Counted from the first letter of the stretch, positions 14,281-23,800 are shown. The stretch is DNA of 41,286 nt from Nitrospirota bacterium (GCA_040754395.1 JBFMCL010000024.1:1-41286); one strand, 5' to 3'. A program made the numbers and translations. Notes: generated from the letters alone by a model not told the origin.

Positions 14281-16686
14281 ATGCAGACCGGCAAGGTTGA
14301 CAAAATGCAATCGCAAAAAAGCATTATCATCATCGCGGCCATAGTGCTCGCTTTCTTTTTTGCCGCTGTGCAGGCGTATGCAGCGACCGTTGAATACGAT
14401 CTCATCATAGACGAACAGGAGCTTAATTTTACCGGAAAGCCTGTGCGGGCAATGACCATAAACGGGGGCATTCCCGGACCCGTCCTCCGCTTCAGGGAAG
14501 GCGATGTTGCCCGCATCAGCGTCCGTAACAGGATGAAGGTGGAAACCTCCATTCACTGGCATGGCCTGCTTGTCCCGAATGATATGGACGGGGTTCCCTA
14601 TGTTACCTTTCCGCCTATCGCTCCGGGTACCGTGTTTATCTATGAGTTCCCGCTTCGCCAGAACGGCACGTACTGGTACCACTCCCATACCAGCCTGCAG
14701 GAACAGAGCGGCATTTACGGTGGCATCGTGATCGAACCGCATCATGATGGCATAAAGTCCGACCGGGACTATGTTGTTCTGCTCTCTGACTGGACTGATG
14801 AGTACCCGCATGAAGTACTCCGGACACTCAAGCGCGGGAGTGAATGGTATGCGGTCCGGAAGAACAGCGGACAGAGTATCCTCGGCGCGGCATATCTCGG
14901 GATGCTCGGCGACTATCTCTCGCGCGAGCTCCAGCGCATGCCGGCAATGGATATTTCCGATGTCGCGTATGACCTTTTTCTGGCCAATGGCAGACCTGCG
15001 GTGTCATTGCCGGCAGAGCCGGGTGAAATTGTGCGGGTGCGCATTATCGACGGCTCTTCAACAACCTATTTCCATCTCGAGTTCTCGGGCGGACCCATGA
15101 CCGTCGTCAGCGCAGACGGCCAGGATGTCGAGCCGTTCCGGGAACAGCGTTTTCTCATCGGTGTTGCGGAAACCTACGACGTGATTGTCCGCGTGCCGGG
15201 CTCAGGCTCCTACGAATTGCGGGCAACCGCCCATGACGGGTCTGGTCATGCCTCGGTATGGATCGGTTCCGGCACCCGGTTTCCAGCTCCGGCTGTGCCA
15301 AGACCGAATCTCTATCATGCCATGGGAGGGCTCAGCCTGAAACAGCTTTTCTCGCTGACACCTGCTGGCGTAATGGGAATGTCTGACCGCGATGTTGAAA
15401 ACGGCGTTTTTGACCGTCCCGGTATGATGGGAATGGGTTCGATGGAAACTGGCCACATGCATGGTGCCCGTAACGACACGCATATGCCCGGCATGAGCGG
15501 GGCCAGTTCGCATCATCTGCCGGATGCAGCCGGTCCGGTACACAACACCGGTGCCACGATGCATCATGACGGACACGAAATGGGGCAGATGGAACATGCG
15601 GATGCCGGAACGACCGGAACAACGCATATCGGGGAGTCCGGCAGACGTCGCATCCTGTATCGGCTTCTTTCCGGAGATGCCGCTTCTTGGGGGGATCTTG
15701 CCCATGACGGGATGGACTCAGGCCGTCCCTGGCCTCCGTATGAAAAACTGCGCGCCACAAGGAACACCGCTTTTTCCGGGGAAAAACCTGTACGGGAGTG
15801 GCGCCTTACCCTCGATGGCGACATGGAGAGATATGTCTGGTTTCTCAACAACAGGCCGCTTGCTGAAAGCGATTCGATACTGATTCATCAGGGCGAGGTC
15901 GTGCGGTTCATCATGATCAACCGCACGATGATGCACCACCCCATGCACCTGCACGGCCACTTCTTCCGTGTGCTCAACGGGCAGGGGGACTATTCCCCGC
16001 TGAAGCATACTGTCGATGTTGCGCCCATGTCTACCACAGTCATTGAATTTGATGCAGAAGAGCCAGGCGACTGGTTCTTTCATTGCCACCTTCTCTACCA
16101 CATGAAGAGCGGCATGGCCCGTGTCCTGCATTACGATGGTTTTGCCATGAATCCGGATCTCGCTGCAGTCAGGCCAGTGCTCTATAAGGATGCCTGGTAT
16201 ATATGGGGAGAGGCTTACCTGCTCAGCAACATGACCGAAGGGATTCTTGTGCTTTCAAACACCAGAAACATCCTGTCGGCAGAATGGGAGGCGGGATGGC
16301 AGACAGTCGAGGACACCGTGTGGGAAGGTATTGTCACATGGGACCGTTATCTCAACCGCTTTCTCAAGGTCTTTGCCGGCGCTGACCTTGAAGGCGTCGG
16401 TGACGTACTTGAAGATGTGCGCGCAGTCTTCGGGATTCGCTATCTCCTGCCGCTCAACATCGAATCGCGTCTGTGGGTGGATTCAGACAGCGGTGCGCGC
16501 ATTGCGCTCGAAAAACATCTTGAACTCACACCTCGCCTCATGCTTTTTGGCGAAGCCGAATACGACACCCGCGACTTCTGGGAAGGAAAGGCAGGCCTGT
16601 CATATAGCGTGAACAAGAAGATATCCCTTCTCCTTCAATGGCACTCTGATTACCGGCTGGGCGGAGGCATCAGTATCAGCTTCTGA
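14281..16686 (+). CDS. Multicopper oxidase fused to a CopB-like outer-membrane barrel
   Basis: An 801-residue export protein that probably oxidises Cu(I). A Sec-type signal (about 12-35, IIIIAAIVLAFFFAAVQAYAA) replaces the Tat signal usual in CopA oxidases. Cupredoxin domains follow, with copper ligands HWHG (92-95), HSH (134-136), HPMHLHGH (553-560) and HCHLLYHMKSGM (601-612). A Met/His-rich insert (about 365-440, with GMMGMGSMETGHMHG) resembles the Cu-loading insert of CopA. After about residue 636 the oxidase ends and a CopB-like segment follows: alternating strands with RAVFGIRYLLPLNIESRLWV, LELTPRLMLFGEAEYDT, and a final ISISF whose terminal Phe is an outer-membrane insertion mark. That part is about 165 residues, shorter than full CopB. 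AAGGAG lies six bases before the ATG. The oxidase is certain; the barrel is a strong reading by eye. Confidence 0.88.
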   Translation: MQTGKVDKMQSQKSIIIIAAIVLAFFFAAVQAYAATVEYDLIIDEQELNFTGKPVRAMTINGGIPGPVLRFREGDVARISVRNRMKVETSIHWHGLLVPNDMDGVPYVTFPPIAPGTVFIYEFPLRQNGTYWYHSHTSLQEQSGIYGGIVIEPHHDGIKSDRDYVVLLSDWTDEYPHEVLRTLKRGSEWYAVRKNSGQSILGAAYLGMLGDYLSRELQRMPAMDISDVAYDLFLANGRPAVSLPAEPGEIVRVRIIDGSSTTYFHLEFSGGPMTVVSADGQDVEPFREQRFLIGVAETYDVIVRVPGSGSYELRATAHDGSGHASVWIGSGTRFPAPAVPRPNLYHAMGGLSLKQLFSLTPAGVMGMSDRDVENGVFDRPGMMGMGSMETGHMHGARNDTHMPGMSGASSHHLPDAAGPVHNTGATMHHDGHEMGQMEHADAGTTGTTHIGESGRRRILYRLLSGDAASWGDLAHDGMDSGRPWPPYEKLRATRNTAFSGEKPVREWRLTLDGDMERYVWFLNNRPLAESDSILIHQGEVVRFIMINRTMMHHPMHLHGHFFRVLNGQGDYSPLKHTVDVAPMSTTVIEFDAEEPGDWFFHCHLLYHMKSGMARVLHYDGFAMNPDLAAVRPVLYKDAWYIWGEAYLLSNMTEGILVLSNTRNILSAEWEAGWQTVEDTVWEGIVTWDRYLNRFLKVFAGADLEGVGDVLEDVRAVFGIRYLLPLNIESRLWVDSDSGARIALEKHLELTPRLMLFGEAEYDTRDFWEGKAGLSYSVNKKISLLLQWHSDYRLGGGISISF

Positions 16687-16797
16687 TAACTCCCCGGGAG
16701 CAAAGCCCTCGGCCCGATGGACGCGCTGCTGCAATACCTCTTTGCGCATGCCCTGCTTGTCTGCAGTCATCGAAACATCTTCCCTACGCAAGTAGGA

Positions 16798-16826
16798 TTG
16801 ACAAATCAGGGCAATAAAATCAAAAT
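16798..16826 (+). promoter_or_regulatory. Possible promoter for the PilZ gene
   Basis: TTGACA (16798-16803), a 17-base spacer and CAAAAT (16821-16826) lie in the 247-base gap after the oxidase. A very AT-rich tract follows (16817-16861), in which TGAGAAT-T-ATAATTA loosely resembles a Fur half-site pair; that resemblance is too weak to call. Confidence 0.35.
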
Positions 16827-16933
16827 TAAATTAATGAGAATTATAATTATTATTTATTAAAACATCCATATGAGCACATGCAGATATCAGATGCGGAAGT
16901 CAAAATCATTTCATAGCGCATAAGGAAAGTGTT

Positions 16934-17641
16934 ATGGAAAAAAGGCGTTTCAAGAGATTTTCCGTGGCTTCCATGGAGATCCATGGAAGAATCCTTTTTT
17001 CCACTGATATCAATGTGCTCAATATCAGTGTGGGTGGCCTTGCCTTCAGCACCGATAAATATCTCACCATGGGAGGGATTTATGTGCTGAAACTGGAAAG
17101 CAAAGGCAGTTCACTGTTTTTGCAGGGAACCATTGTATGGTCAAAACAGCATGAAAGCGTCCATGGTGATACTGGTACTGTTCCAGTCAACAGTTTTGGG
17201 ATGAAGTTCTTGCATGCTTCAGATACCCAGCGAAAGGATATCGAGAAATTCATCAGAGATCATTTCGTGGAATATCAGAGAATTAATGATGTCCCCAAAT
17301 ATGTCAGCGGTATCAGAATTCATGTCAGATGCCGTATCAATAACCCGGAAAAGGCCGTCATTAATTGCTCTGAGGGGTACAAAGTGAAGAAGATCAGCCA
17401 GAGCGGCATGCTTATAGAAAGTGCCAACCTGCTGAAGACCGAAGAGAGAGTCCCCATGCAGATGACACTTGCCGAACGCAAACATATCACGTTTTGGGGA
17501 AGGATTGTCACGTGCCAGGCAAGACGGATGAAAGAACAGCTGCTTTATGATATCGGAATAGAATTCGTCGAGATGACAGAAAGAGACAGCGTCATGCTCG
17601 GGGATTTTATTCATTCTCTCGAGACCCAAAAAGCTTCCTAG
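16934..17641 (+). CDS. PilZ-domain protein (tandem, cyclic-di-GMP type)
   Basis: A 235-residue cytoplasmic protein. The first half has the c-di-GMP signature: RRFKR at the start (RxxxR, residues 3-7) and NISVGGL, a (D/N)xSxxG form, about 25 residues later, with GTIVWSK and GMKFLHAS completing the PilZ barrel. The second half repeats the pattern in degenerate form (HVRCRI, then KKISQSGMLIES, GRIVTC, DIGIEFVEM), so it reads as two PilZ barrels in tandem. Only the first keeps the full binding residues. AAGGAAAG precedes the ATG. It lies alone between two copper transcription units; a link to copper is not evident. Confidence 0.85.
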   Translation: MEKRRFKRFSVASMEIHGRILFSTDINVLNISVGGLAFSTDKYLTMGGIYVLKLESKGSSLFLQGTIVWSKQHESVHGDTGTVPVNSFGMKFLHASDTQRKDIEKFIRDHFVEYQRINDVPKYVSGIRIHVRCRINNPEKAVINCSEGYKVKKISQSGMLIESANLLKTEERVPMQMTLAERKHITFWGRIVTCQARRMKEQLLYDIGIEFVEMTERDSVMLGDFIHSLETQKAS

Positions 17642-18199
17642 AATATTGTTTATTTACGCCTGCGATCCATTTTTGCCATTCTGTTTCGTCAGTACGGCAT
17701 GCTCCATGCCGCTGCGAATAAACGACTGAGCATGAGCGATAATGCTCTGTCCTCAGGATAATCAGAAAAATTTATGAATAATAAGGGTTAAATTTATTGC
17801 TTTTTCAAAACCCCCGCCGTTTCTTCAGGGGTATATTCCCATGCGTTGTCACAATGTCGTTTTTCGTGACTTCCGAGCATTTGATTGTCCCTGCAAAAGA
17901 GAGTAAACTGATATTGAGGGAAGGAGGTGAAGGGGTAGCATTGGGCAGTGTTCTGTCCGTTGCACTGAACCATCATCCTGTCATCGTATGCGACGAAGTC
18001 CTGAAATAGTGTCTCATCATGAAATCGCACGTTTTGTTATGCACAGAAAGCCGGAGTTCTTTCAATGAGTATATGAGTAGTTGGCATGTCAGCCTGAAGC
18101 ACAGGGATGACGAATGATAAAAGTCAGCGGGCAGGAAACGGACAACAGGGAGGAGCATGTATCATCCAAAAACAATCGGGAGGAGCACGGAGGCAAGAA
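17642..18199. other. 558-base gap before the second copper unit
   Basis: No convincing gene is present. A hairpin GAGCAT / ATGCTC (17728-17747) follows the PilZ gene but has no T tract. ACCCCC and GGGGTAT (about 17811-17834) face each other over 14 bases, which loosely recalls CsoR-type GC-rich operators but has the wrong spacing. GGGAGGAGCA occurs twice just before the Met-rich gene (around 18149 and 18179). The promoter of the copper ATPase unit should lie here, but I cannot place it. Confidence 0.4.
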
Positions 18200-18604
18200 A
18201 TGAAAAAAGTGCTGGTTATTTGTATTCTCGTTCTGGCGGTAAGCGCAGGGTACAGTTTTGCCCAGATGGGCGAAGGCATGATGGGCGGCAAGATGGGTGA
18301 GGCAGGACAAGGGCATATGATGACCCAAAAGGGCATGATGGAACATGGCCGGATGATGGGCGGGATGATGGACATGACACATCAGATGTCCGGAATGATG
18401 GGCCAGATGTCCGGGATGATGAAGGATATGCCCGCGGACAGGATGAAAGAGATGTCGGGAATGATGTCGGACATGTCCAAACAGATGATGGATATGTCAA
18501 AAATGATGGGGAAGGGCAAAATCTCGGAGAAGGATATGAAAAAAATGCAGGATAGCATGATGAAACTGCAGAAAAAAATGTCGGGGATGGGAATGAAGAA
18601 ATAA
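18200..18604 (+). CDS. Second secreted Met-rich protein
   Basis: A 134-residue exported protein that starts with a Sec signal (MKKVLVICILVLAVSAGYSFAQ). The mature part is nearly one third Met, in repeats such as MSGMMGQMSGMMKDM and MSGMMSDMSKQMMDMSKMM, mixed with Lys, Gly and Asp, and ends in a basic helix with MKKMQDSMMKLQKKMSG. There is no Cys and little His, unlike the protein at 10869. The frame is open further upstream, but the ATG at 18200 follows GGAGG and begins a normal signal peptide. It lies 228 bases before the Cu-ATPase in the same direction, with a strong stem-loop between. Periplasmic Cu(I) buffering is inferred from Met content and position; no named family is recognised. Confidence 0.8.
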   Translation: MKKVLVICILVLAVSAGYSFAQMGEGMMGGKMGEAGQGHMMTQKGMMEHGRMMGGMMDMTHQMSGMMGQMSGMMKDMPADRMKEMSGMMSDMSKQMMDMSKMMGKGKISEKDMKKMQDSMMKLQKKMSGMGMKK

Positions 18605-18637
18605 TGCATTCCGGATGCGCAGGGTAAACGCACAGAA

Positions 18638-18668
18638 GGGGAGTCTTCATGTCCGGTGAGGACTCCCC
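18638..18668 (+). repeat. Strong stem-loop between Met-rich gene and Cu-ATPase
   Basis: GGGGAGTC (18638-18645) pairs perfectly with GACTCCCC (18661-18668) across a 15-base loop. It begins 34 bases after the Met-rich stop and has no T tract. The layout copies that after the first Met-rich gene (stem-loop at 11387), which hints at a shared way to raise the level of the Met-rich product over downstream genes. Confidence 0.55.
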
Positions 18669-18832
18669 CGCGTCTGAACGGGAGATGATCAGACAAAAGG
18701 CATCTTTACTGCGCTGGCAACAAGGTTTTTTGCAATACTTGCCGGCCTTCCTGAAATGCAGGAGGACTAAGGAGAAGAATGAAATCGTGAACATGCCGGA
18801 AGGTTTTCTGTATAAGGGTGGGGGAGGAGAAC

Positions 18833-21130
18833 ATGAAAGTTACTGATCCAGTCTGCAAAATGACCATAGAAGATAAAGACGCTGCCGGGACATCCTCATA
18901 TAAAGGCAAGACTTACTATTTCTGCGCAGAACAGTGCAGGGATGATTTCGAGAAAGCCCCGGAGGCCTATCTTGGGGAAGCGGCTATTCCGAAGGGCGAA
19001 GAAACGGGTTCCGTGTCCGCAAAGAGTGCCGCAGGGATGGCAAAAGACCCAATTTGCGGGATGGTTATTCCCAAAGAGCGTTCGATCAAGAGAGTGGTCG
19101 GAGAGAGAGAATACTATTTTTGCAGTGAAACCTGTGTGAAGACATTCGAGGCCCCTGAAGCAGAGTTGAAAGATATGAAAAGGAGGGTGACCATCGCCCT
19201 CACCGGCGTGCTCGCCCTGGCTGTCTTCAGAGCGGCCATATTTCTCGGCCTTGCGGCAGGAGCGACAGTCCTTACTTGGGTTCCTTTTTCGTTTCTTCCG
19301 TGGTTTACCGCGGGTGTATGGCTCTTCATCATCACCACTCCGATAATGATTTTCGGAGGAAAAGGATTTTTCATCGGGGCGTATCAGGCCCTTAAGCAGC
19401 GTATGGCCAATATGGACCTCCTCATCGCGCTCGGCACATCAACTGCCTATCTTTACAGTGCATTTGTGGTGTTCTTTCCCGGGGTCCTCCCTGTGCAGGA
19501 AAAGAATGTCTATTTTGACGTTTCGGCAATTATCATTGCGTTTGTCCTCTTCGGAAAATATATGGAGGAGATTATCAAGAAAAGGAGCTCAGCTGCCATA
19601 CGAAAGCTGCTCGATCTCAGGCCACAGACCGCACGGGTAATAAGAGACGGCGCCGAGGCCGAGATACCTGCTGATATGGTTTTGATAGATGAGATAGTGG
19701 TTGTCAGGCCCGGAGAAAAAATACCTATGGACGGCATTGTGACAGACGGGCATTCGTCTGTTGATGAGAAGATGATCACGGGAGAAAGCGTCCCCGTCGA
19801 GAAACAGGCGGGGGATGAAGTAATAGGCGGAACCATGAACAAGGTCGGGTCCTTCAAGCTCAGGGCAACAAGAGTTGGTGCCGATACGACGCTGAATCAG
19901 ATAATAAAGATGGTGGAGGAGGCACAGGCATCGACCGCGAATATTCAAAGGCTTGCGGACAAGGTGGCGTCCTATTTTGTCCCTGCGGTGGTCAGTGCCG
20001 CATTTCTGTCGGCTGCCGGATGGGTATTATTCGGCAATTATACCTCGGCGCTTCTTTCATTTGTTGCTGTGCTTATTATCGCCTGTCCGTGCGCACTTGG
20101 CATCGCAACCCCTGCCGCCCTAATGGTCGGCGTGGGAAAGGGCGCTGAACTGGGCATCCTGATACGGGGAGGGGAATATCTTGAAAGGGCCGAGAAACTG
20201 AATACAGTCGTTTTTGATAAAACGGGTACGCTTACCAAAGGGGAACCGGAGGTTACGGAGATAGTATCTTTTGACGGAAAACCTGAAGATGTCATTCTCT
20301 CCGCATCCATAGCAGAGAAAGATTCGGAGCATCCGCTTGCAGAAGCCATAATGAAAAGGGCCGGCATGATGAATCTCGCCGTACCCGATGCCGAAACCTT
20401 CGAAGCAATACCCGGTCATGGCGTTAAGGTTACGCATAATGGCAGAGATATCCTGATAGGGAACAGAAGGCTGATGAAAGATATCGGAATTCCTGTGGAG
20501 GATAAAGAGGCTGCGATTTCGCGTCTTGAGGAAAAAGGCAATACGGTTATTATTGTAGCTGAGGACAGGAAACTGAAAGGACTTGTGGCCGTGGCTGACA
20601 CACTGAAGGAACACGCCGGCATTGTGGTGAAAGAGCTCCGGTCTGAAGGGATTCAGGTGATCATGCTGACAGGTGATAATGAACGGACAGCAAAGGCTGT
20701 CGGTGGAAAGGTCGGCATAGAAAGGATCATTGCAAATGTGCTTCCTGGTGACAAGGCGAAAGTCATTAAGGAGCTTCAGTCAGAAGGGAAGGTGGTTGCA
20801 ATGGTCGGTGACGGTATCAATGACTCGCCTGCACTGGCCCAGTCGGACATAGGCATAGCCATTGGGAGCGGGTCGGATGTCGCGAAAGAGACGGGAGGAA
20901 TCATACTCGTGAAGGATGAACTGACAGACGTGATTAAGAGCATCAGGCTTTCAAGGGCGACAATGCGGACGATCAAGCAGAACCTCTTCTGGGCATTTTT
21001 CTACAACACCGCCGCGATACCAATTGCGGCATTTGGCCTTCTGAATCCTATTATCGCGGCGGCGGCGATGTCGATAAGTTCCCTGTCCGTGGTAACCAAC
21101 TCGGCGTTGCTGAAAAGGGTGAAGATATAA
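18833..21130 (+). CDS. copA: Cu+-exporting P1B-type ATPase with two N-terminal YHS domains
   Basis: Pumps Cu(I) out of the cytoplasm using ATP. Start chosen at the ATG at 18833, behind GGGGGAGGAG, rather than the GTG five codons earlier; 765 residues. Domains in order: YHS 1 (about 3-48; [14 protein letters not shown]), YHS 2 (about 70-108; [14 protein letters not shown]), then eight membrane spans with the actuator TGESVPVEK, the transport motif CPC (418-420), the phosphorylation site [11 protein letters not shown] (Asp462), SEHPLAEAI, and [16 protein letters not shown]. Later spans carry [11 protein letters not shown] and [12 protein letters not shown], the pattern of Cu+ (P1B-1) pumps. There is no HMA (GMxCxxC) domain; two YHS domains take its place. 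A DUF302 gene follows after 18 bases. Confidence 0.94.
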   Translation: MKVTDPVCKMTIEDKDAAGTSSYKGKTYYFCAEQCRDDFEKAPEAYLGEAAIPKGEETGSVSAKSAAGMAKDPICGMVIPKERSIKRVVGEREYYFCSETCVKTFEAPEAELKDMKRRVTIALTGVLALAVFRAAIFLGLAAGATVLTWVPFSFLPWFTAGVWLFIITTPIMIFGGKGFFIGAYQALKQRMANMDLLIALGTSTAYLYSAFVVFFPGVLPVQEKNVYFDVSAIIIAFVLFGKYMEEIIKKRSSAAIRKLLDLRPQTARVIRDGAEAEIPADMVLIDEIVVVRPGEKIPMDGIVTDGHSSVDEKMITGESVPVEKQAGDEVIGGTMNKVGSFKLRATRVGADTTLNQIIKMVEEAQASTANIQRLADKVASYFVPAVVSAAFLSAAGWVLFGNYTSALLSFVAVLIIACPCALGIATPAALMVGVGKGAELGILIRGGEYLERAEKLNTVVFDKTGTLTKGEPEVTEIVSFDGKPEDVILSASIAEKDSEHPLAEAIMKRAGMMNLAVPDAETFEAIPGHGVKVTHNGRDILIGNRRLMKDIGIPVEDKEAAISRLEEKGNTVIIVAEDRKLKGLVAVADTLKEHAGIVVKELRSEGIQVIMLTGDNERTAKAVGGKVGIERIIANVLPGDKAKVIKELQSEGKVVAMVGDGINDSPALAQSDIGIAIGSGSDVAKETGGIILVKDELTDVIKSIRLSRATMRTIKQNLFWAFFYNTAAIPIAAFGLLNPIIAAAAMSISSLSVVTNSALLKRVKI

Positions 21131-21148
21131 GAAAGGAGGCATAATGCC

Positions 21149-21535
21149 ATGGCGTATTATTTCAGCAAGATTCTGCAAGGTTCCTTTGATGAGGCAGTCG
21201 CAAGGGTTACGGAAGAGCTGAAAAAGGAGGGGTTCGGAATCCTCACCGATATCGATGTGCAGGCAACCCTGAAAAAGAAGATGAATGCGGATTTCAGAAA
21301 ATACAGAATCCTGGGGGCATGCAACCCTCCATTTGCCTATCAGGCGCTGCTGGCAGAGGACAAGATCGGTACAATGCTGCCGTGCAATGTGATTGTGCAG
21401 GAGATTGCCGAACGACAGGTTGAAGTCGCAGCCATTGACCCGGTGGCCTCGATGATGGCGATTGAGAATCAGAAGCTCGGTGACATCGCCCTGCAGGTCC
21501 AGGCAAAATTGCGGAAGGTAGTCGAGAGTTTATAG
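21149..21535 (+). CDS. DUF302 family protein
   Basis: A 128-residue cytoplasmic protein of the DUF302 family: YYFSKILQGSFDEAVARVTE, then GFGILTDIDVQATLKKK, YRILGACNPPFAYQALLAE and the CNVIVQE strand, all in the expected order. The family's function is unknown, but members often sit beside copper or other heavy-metal genes. GGAGG lies upstream, and the gene starts 18 bases after the Cu-ATPase, so they share a transcript. Two Cys, in GACNPP and LPCNV, are conserved in my recollection of the family. Its stop is only eight bases from the convergent nrdR stop, with no terminator between. Confidence 0.88.
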   Translation: MAYYFSKILQGSFDEAVARVTEELKKEGFGILTDIDVQATLKKKMNADFRKYRILGACNPPFAYQALLAEDKIGTMLPCNVIVQEIAERQVEVAAIDPVASMMAIENQKLGDIALQVQAKLRKVVESL

Positions 21536-21543
21536 CCGGGGGA

Positions 21544-21999
21544 TTATGTGTGGTCGAAGAGGTTTTTCACTTCGTTCATCAGTTCATTGATATCCTTGAA
21601 CTGCCGGTAGACAGAGGCGAACCTCACGTAAGCGACCTTATCAAGCTCTTTCAATGAAGACATCACTTCTTCCCCGACCCAGGTGCTCTGGATCTCCTTG
21701 ACTCCAAGGCCGATAAGCTTTTTTTCGATGGTATCCGTGATGCCTTCAAGCGTTTCCATGCCGATCGGCCTTTTTTCACACGCTTTTTTCAGTCCGGCCA
21801 GAATCTTTGATCTCTCGAACGGTTCCCTTCTGCCGTCCTTTTTTACCACCATGGGGACTATGTCTTCCACGCGCTCATAGGAGGTAAAACGTTTTGCGCA
21901 TTTCAGACATTCCCGCCTCCGGCGAATGGCATTGCCTTCCCTGCTGGTGCGGGAATCAATGACTTTGTCTTCAAGGTTGCTGCAGAACGGACACTTCAT
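21544..21999 (-). CDS. nrdR: Transcriptional repressor NrdR
   Basis: Represses ribonucleotide reductase genes when dATP/ATP is high. The 151-residue protein has an N-terminal zinc ribbon (Cys3, Cys6, Cys31, Cys34: CPFC and CLKC) with RRRREC between, and an ATP-cone domain from about residue 48 (VVKKDGRREPFERSKILAGL). Length and order are standard. It is the last gene of a minus-strand cluster (holB-ricT-metG-rpiB-glyA-nrdR), 114 bases after glyA. NrdR beside glyA is seen in several bacterial groups. No NrdR box is obvious nearby, and its targets are not in this window. Confidence 0.96.
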   Translation of the reverse strand: MKCPFCSNLEDKVIDSRTSREGNAIRRRRECLKCAKRFTSYERVEDIVPMVVKKDGRREPFERSKILAGLKKACEKRPIGMETLEGITDTIEKKLIGLGVKEIQSTWVGEEVMSSLKELDKVAYVRFASVYRQFKDINELMNEVKNLFDHT

Positions 22000-22113
22000 G
22001 TGTAGTTCCCTGACTGCATGAACATATTTCCCCTTTTTTCCGCGTTCCGGAGAAAGCTGAAATGCTTCCCTGTGCGAAAGTAGCTCAGAGGAGACTGTTA
22101 CGTGAAGAAGGAT

Positions 22114-23352
22114 CTAATAAATGGGAAACCTTTCACAGAGCGAATCAACTCTTTTTGCGAGTTCGTGTATTGCCTGCGCGTCTTTGTTGCGTGAAATTAC
22201 AGAAGCGATTATATCGGCGATTTCGACCATCTCGGTTTCTCCCATCCTCCTTGTGGTAACGCAGGGTGTCCCAAGCCGTATCCCGCTGGTGACGGTCGCA
22301 GACCTCTCATCATATGGTATGACATTCTTGTTGACGGTGATTCTTGCATTCCCGAGCGCTTCTTCCGCTTCTTTTCCGGTGATACCTCTGTTTGTCATAT
22401 CAATGAGCATCAGATGGTTATCCGTGCCTCCGGAAATGACCCTGAAGCCTCTGCTGATCATTTCCTCAGCAAGTTTTTTCGCATTTTTCACGACCTTTGC
22501 CTGATATTCCCTGAATGTCTCACTGAGGGCCTCTTTCAGAGCGACCGCCTTAGCTGCAATAACATGCACCAGAGGTCCGCCCTGTATCCCGGGAAATATC
22601 ATCTTGTCGATCGCCTTTGCATACTCTGCCCTGCACATGATCATCCCGCCCCTTGGCCCCCTGAGGGTCTTGTGCGTGGTCGTAGTGACAAAATCGGCGT
22701 ACGGAACCGGAGAAGGGTGCAGGCCTGCGGCAATGATCCCGGCGATATGGGCAATATCAGCCATGAGGTACGCGCCGCACTCTTTTGCAATTTCAGCGCA
22801 TGTCTTGAAATCAATGATCCTCGAGTAGGCGCTTGCTCCGACGAGTAGCATCCTTGGCTTATTTTCAAGGGCGAGCCGCCTGACCTCGTCATAATCAATA
22901 TATCCGGAGTCCCTGTTTACCCCATATGCGATGGTATTGTAAAGAACCCCTGAAAAATTCACGGATGCGCCGTGTGAGAGGTGCCCTCCATGGCTCAGAC
23001 TCATGCTGAGTATGGGGTCTCCGGGCTTCAGCACCGCAAAAAAAACTGCCATATTTGCCTGGGAACCGGAGTGGGGCTGTACATTCACATGTTCAGCACC
23101 GAAGAGTTCCTTTGCCCTCTGCACGGCAAGCGTTTCCACGATGTCGGCATATTCACAGCCTCCGTAATATCTTCTGCCGGGATATCCTTCTGCATATTTG
23201 TTGGTGAAAACAGAGCCCTGAACCTCAAGTACGGCAGGACTCGCATAGTTTTCCGATGCGATCAGGACAATATTGTTTCGTTCCCGGTCGATTTCCTTCT
23301 GCAGCGCGTCGTATATTTCCGGATCAGTCGTTTTAAGGTTTTCCAGCCTCAT
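22114..23352 (-). CDS. glyA: Serine hydroxymethyltransferase
   Basis: PLP enzyme that converts serine and tetrahydrofolate to glycine and 5,10-methylene-THF. The 412-residue protein has the PLP-lysine motif [14 protein letters not shown] (Lys228), the folate-fold segments [12 protein letters not shown] and [15 protein letters not shown], and [12 protein letters not shown]. Normal length. Its ATG lies inside the last codons of rpiB (20-base overlap), so translation is coupled. It stands in the metG-rpiB-glyA-nrdR stretch; glycine made here would also serve the glycyl-tRNA synthetase whose alpha subunit is encoded at 35873. Confidence 0.97.
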   Translation of the reverse strand: MRLENLKTTDPEIYDALQKEIDRERNNIVLIASENYASPAVLEVQGSVFTNKYAEGYPGRRYYGGCEYADIVETLAVQRAKELFGAEHVNVQPHSGSQANMAVFFAVLKPGDPILSMSLSHGGHLSHGASVNFSGVLYNTIAYGVNRDSGYIDYDEVRRLALENKPRMLLVGASAYSRIIDFKTCAEIAKECGAYLMADIAHIAGIIAAGLHPSPVPYADFVTTTTHKTLRGPRGGMIMCRAEYAKAIDKMIFPGIQGGPLVHVIAAKAVALKEALSETFREYQAKVVKNAKKLAEEMISRGFRVISGGTDNHLMLIDMTNRGITGKEAEEALGNARITVNKNVIPYDERSATVTSGIRLGTPCVTTRRMGETEMVEIADIIASVISRNKDAQAIHELAKRVDSLCERFPIY

Positions 23353-23800
23353 GGTTTTTTAACCGTTCCTCTATGTGAGATATTTTATCAAGCCTTCTGC
23401 AGTGCCTGTCCCCTTCAAAAGGGGTGTTGACCCAGGTAGTGACAATTTCTTTGGCAAGGTCCTTTCCGACCACCCTTCCTCCCAGAACGAGGATATTGGC
23501 GTCATTGTGGAGCCTGCTCATTTTAGCGGTGAAAAGTTCATTGCACAGGGAAGCCCTGATGCCGGGAAACTTGTTCGCTACGATTGACATTCCTATGCCG
23601 GTGCCGCAGATCAGGATTCCCCGCTGTATTCTGCCGGAGGAGACTGCTTCGGAGACTTTCTCGCCAAAATCAGGATAATCTACCGACTCAGGGGTGTCTG
23701 TTCCGAAATCAGTGCATTCAATATTGAGGCCGGACAAAAGAGCTATCAATTCTTTTTTGAGTTCGATTCCAGCATGATCACAGCCGATTGCGATTGTCAT
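23333..23800 (-). CDS. rpiB: Ribose-5-phosphate isomerase B
   Basis: Interconverts ribose-5-phosphate and ribulose-5-phosphate in the pentose phosphate pathway. The 155-residue protein has the RpiB/LacAB fold marks: [10 protein letters not shown] (Asp8, His9), [16 protein letters not shown] with the catalytic Cys65, and [15 protein letters not shown] (His about 99). Length is normal. It overlaps glyA by 20 bases and follows metG after 84 bases. The rpiB-glyA pair is common in many phyla. Confidence 0.95.
   Translation of the reverse strand: MTIAIGCDHAGIELKKELIALLSGLNIECTDFGTDTPESVDYPDFGEKVSEAVSSGRIQRGILICGTGIGMSIVANKFPGIRASLCNELFTAKMSRLHNDANILVLGGRVVGKDLAKEIVTTWVNTPFEGDRHCRRLDKISHIEERLKNHEAGKP

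Noticed and set aside
16817-16861. Fur box in the AT-rich tract before the PilZ gene
   Set aside because: Only one half-site is close to consensus; an AT-rich run gives such matches by chance.
17811-17834. CsoR-like operator (ACCCCC facing GGGGTAT)
   Set aside because: Arms are short, imperfect and separated by 14 bases, unlike the compact sites known for CsoR, and no CsoR gene is present.
17797-18009. 70-residue plus-strand frame in the gap before the second copper unit
   Set aside because: No ribosome-binding site and no recognisable domain.
18216-18794. 192-residue minus-strand frame opposite the Met-rich gene
   Set aside because: Ser/Pro/Cys-rich composition is what ATG-rich repeats give when read backwards; no family or start signal.
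18649-18846. 65-residue frame between the Met-rich gene and the Cu-ATPase
   Set aside because: Overlaps the stem-loop and the ATPase start; composition and lack of homology suggest chance.
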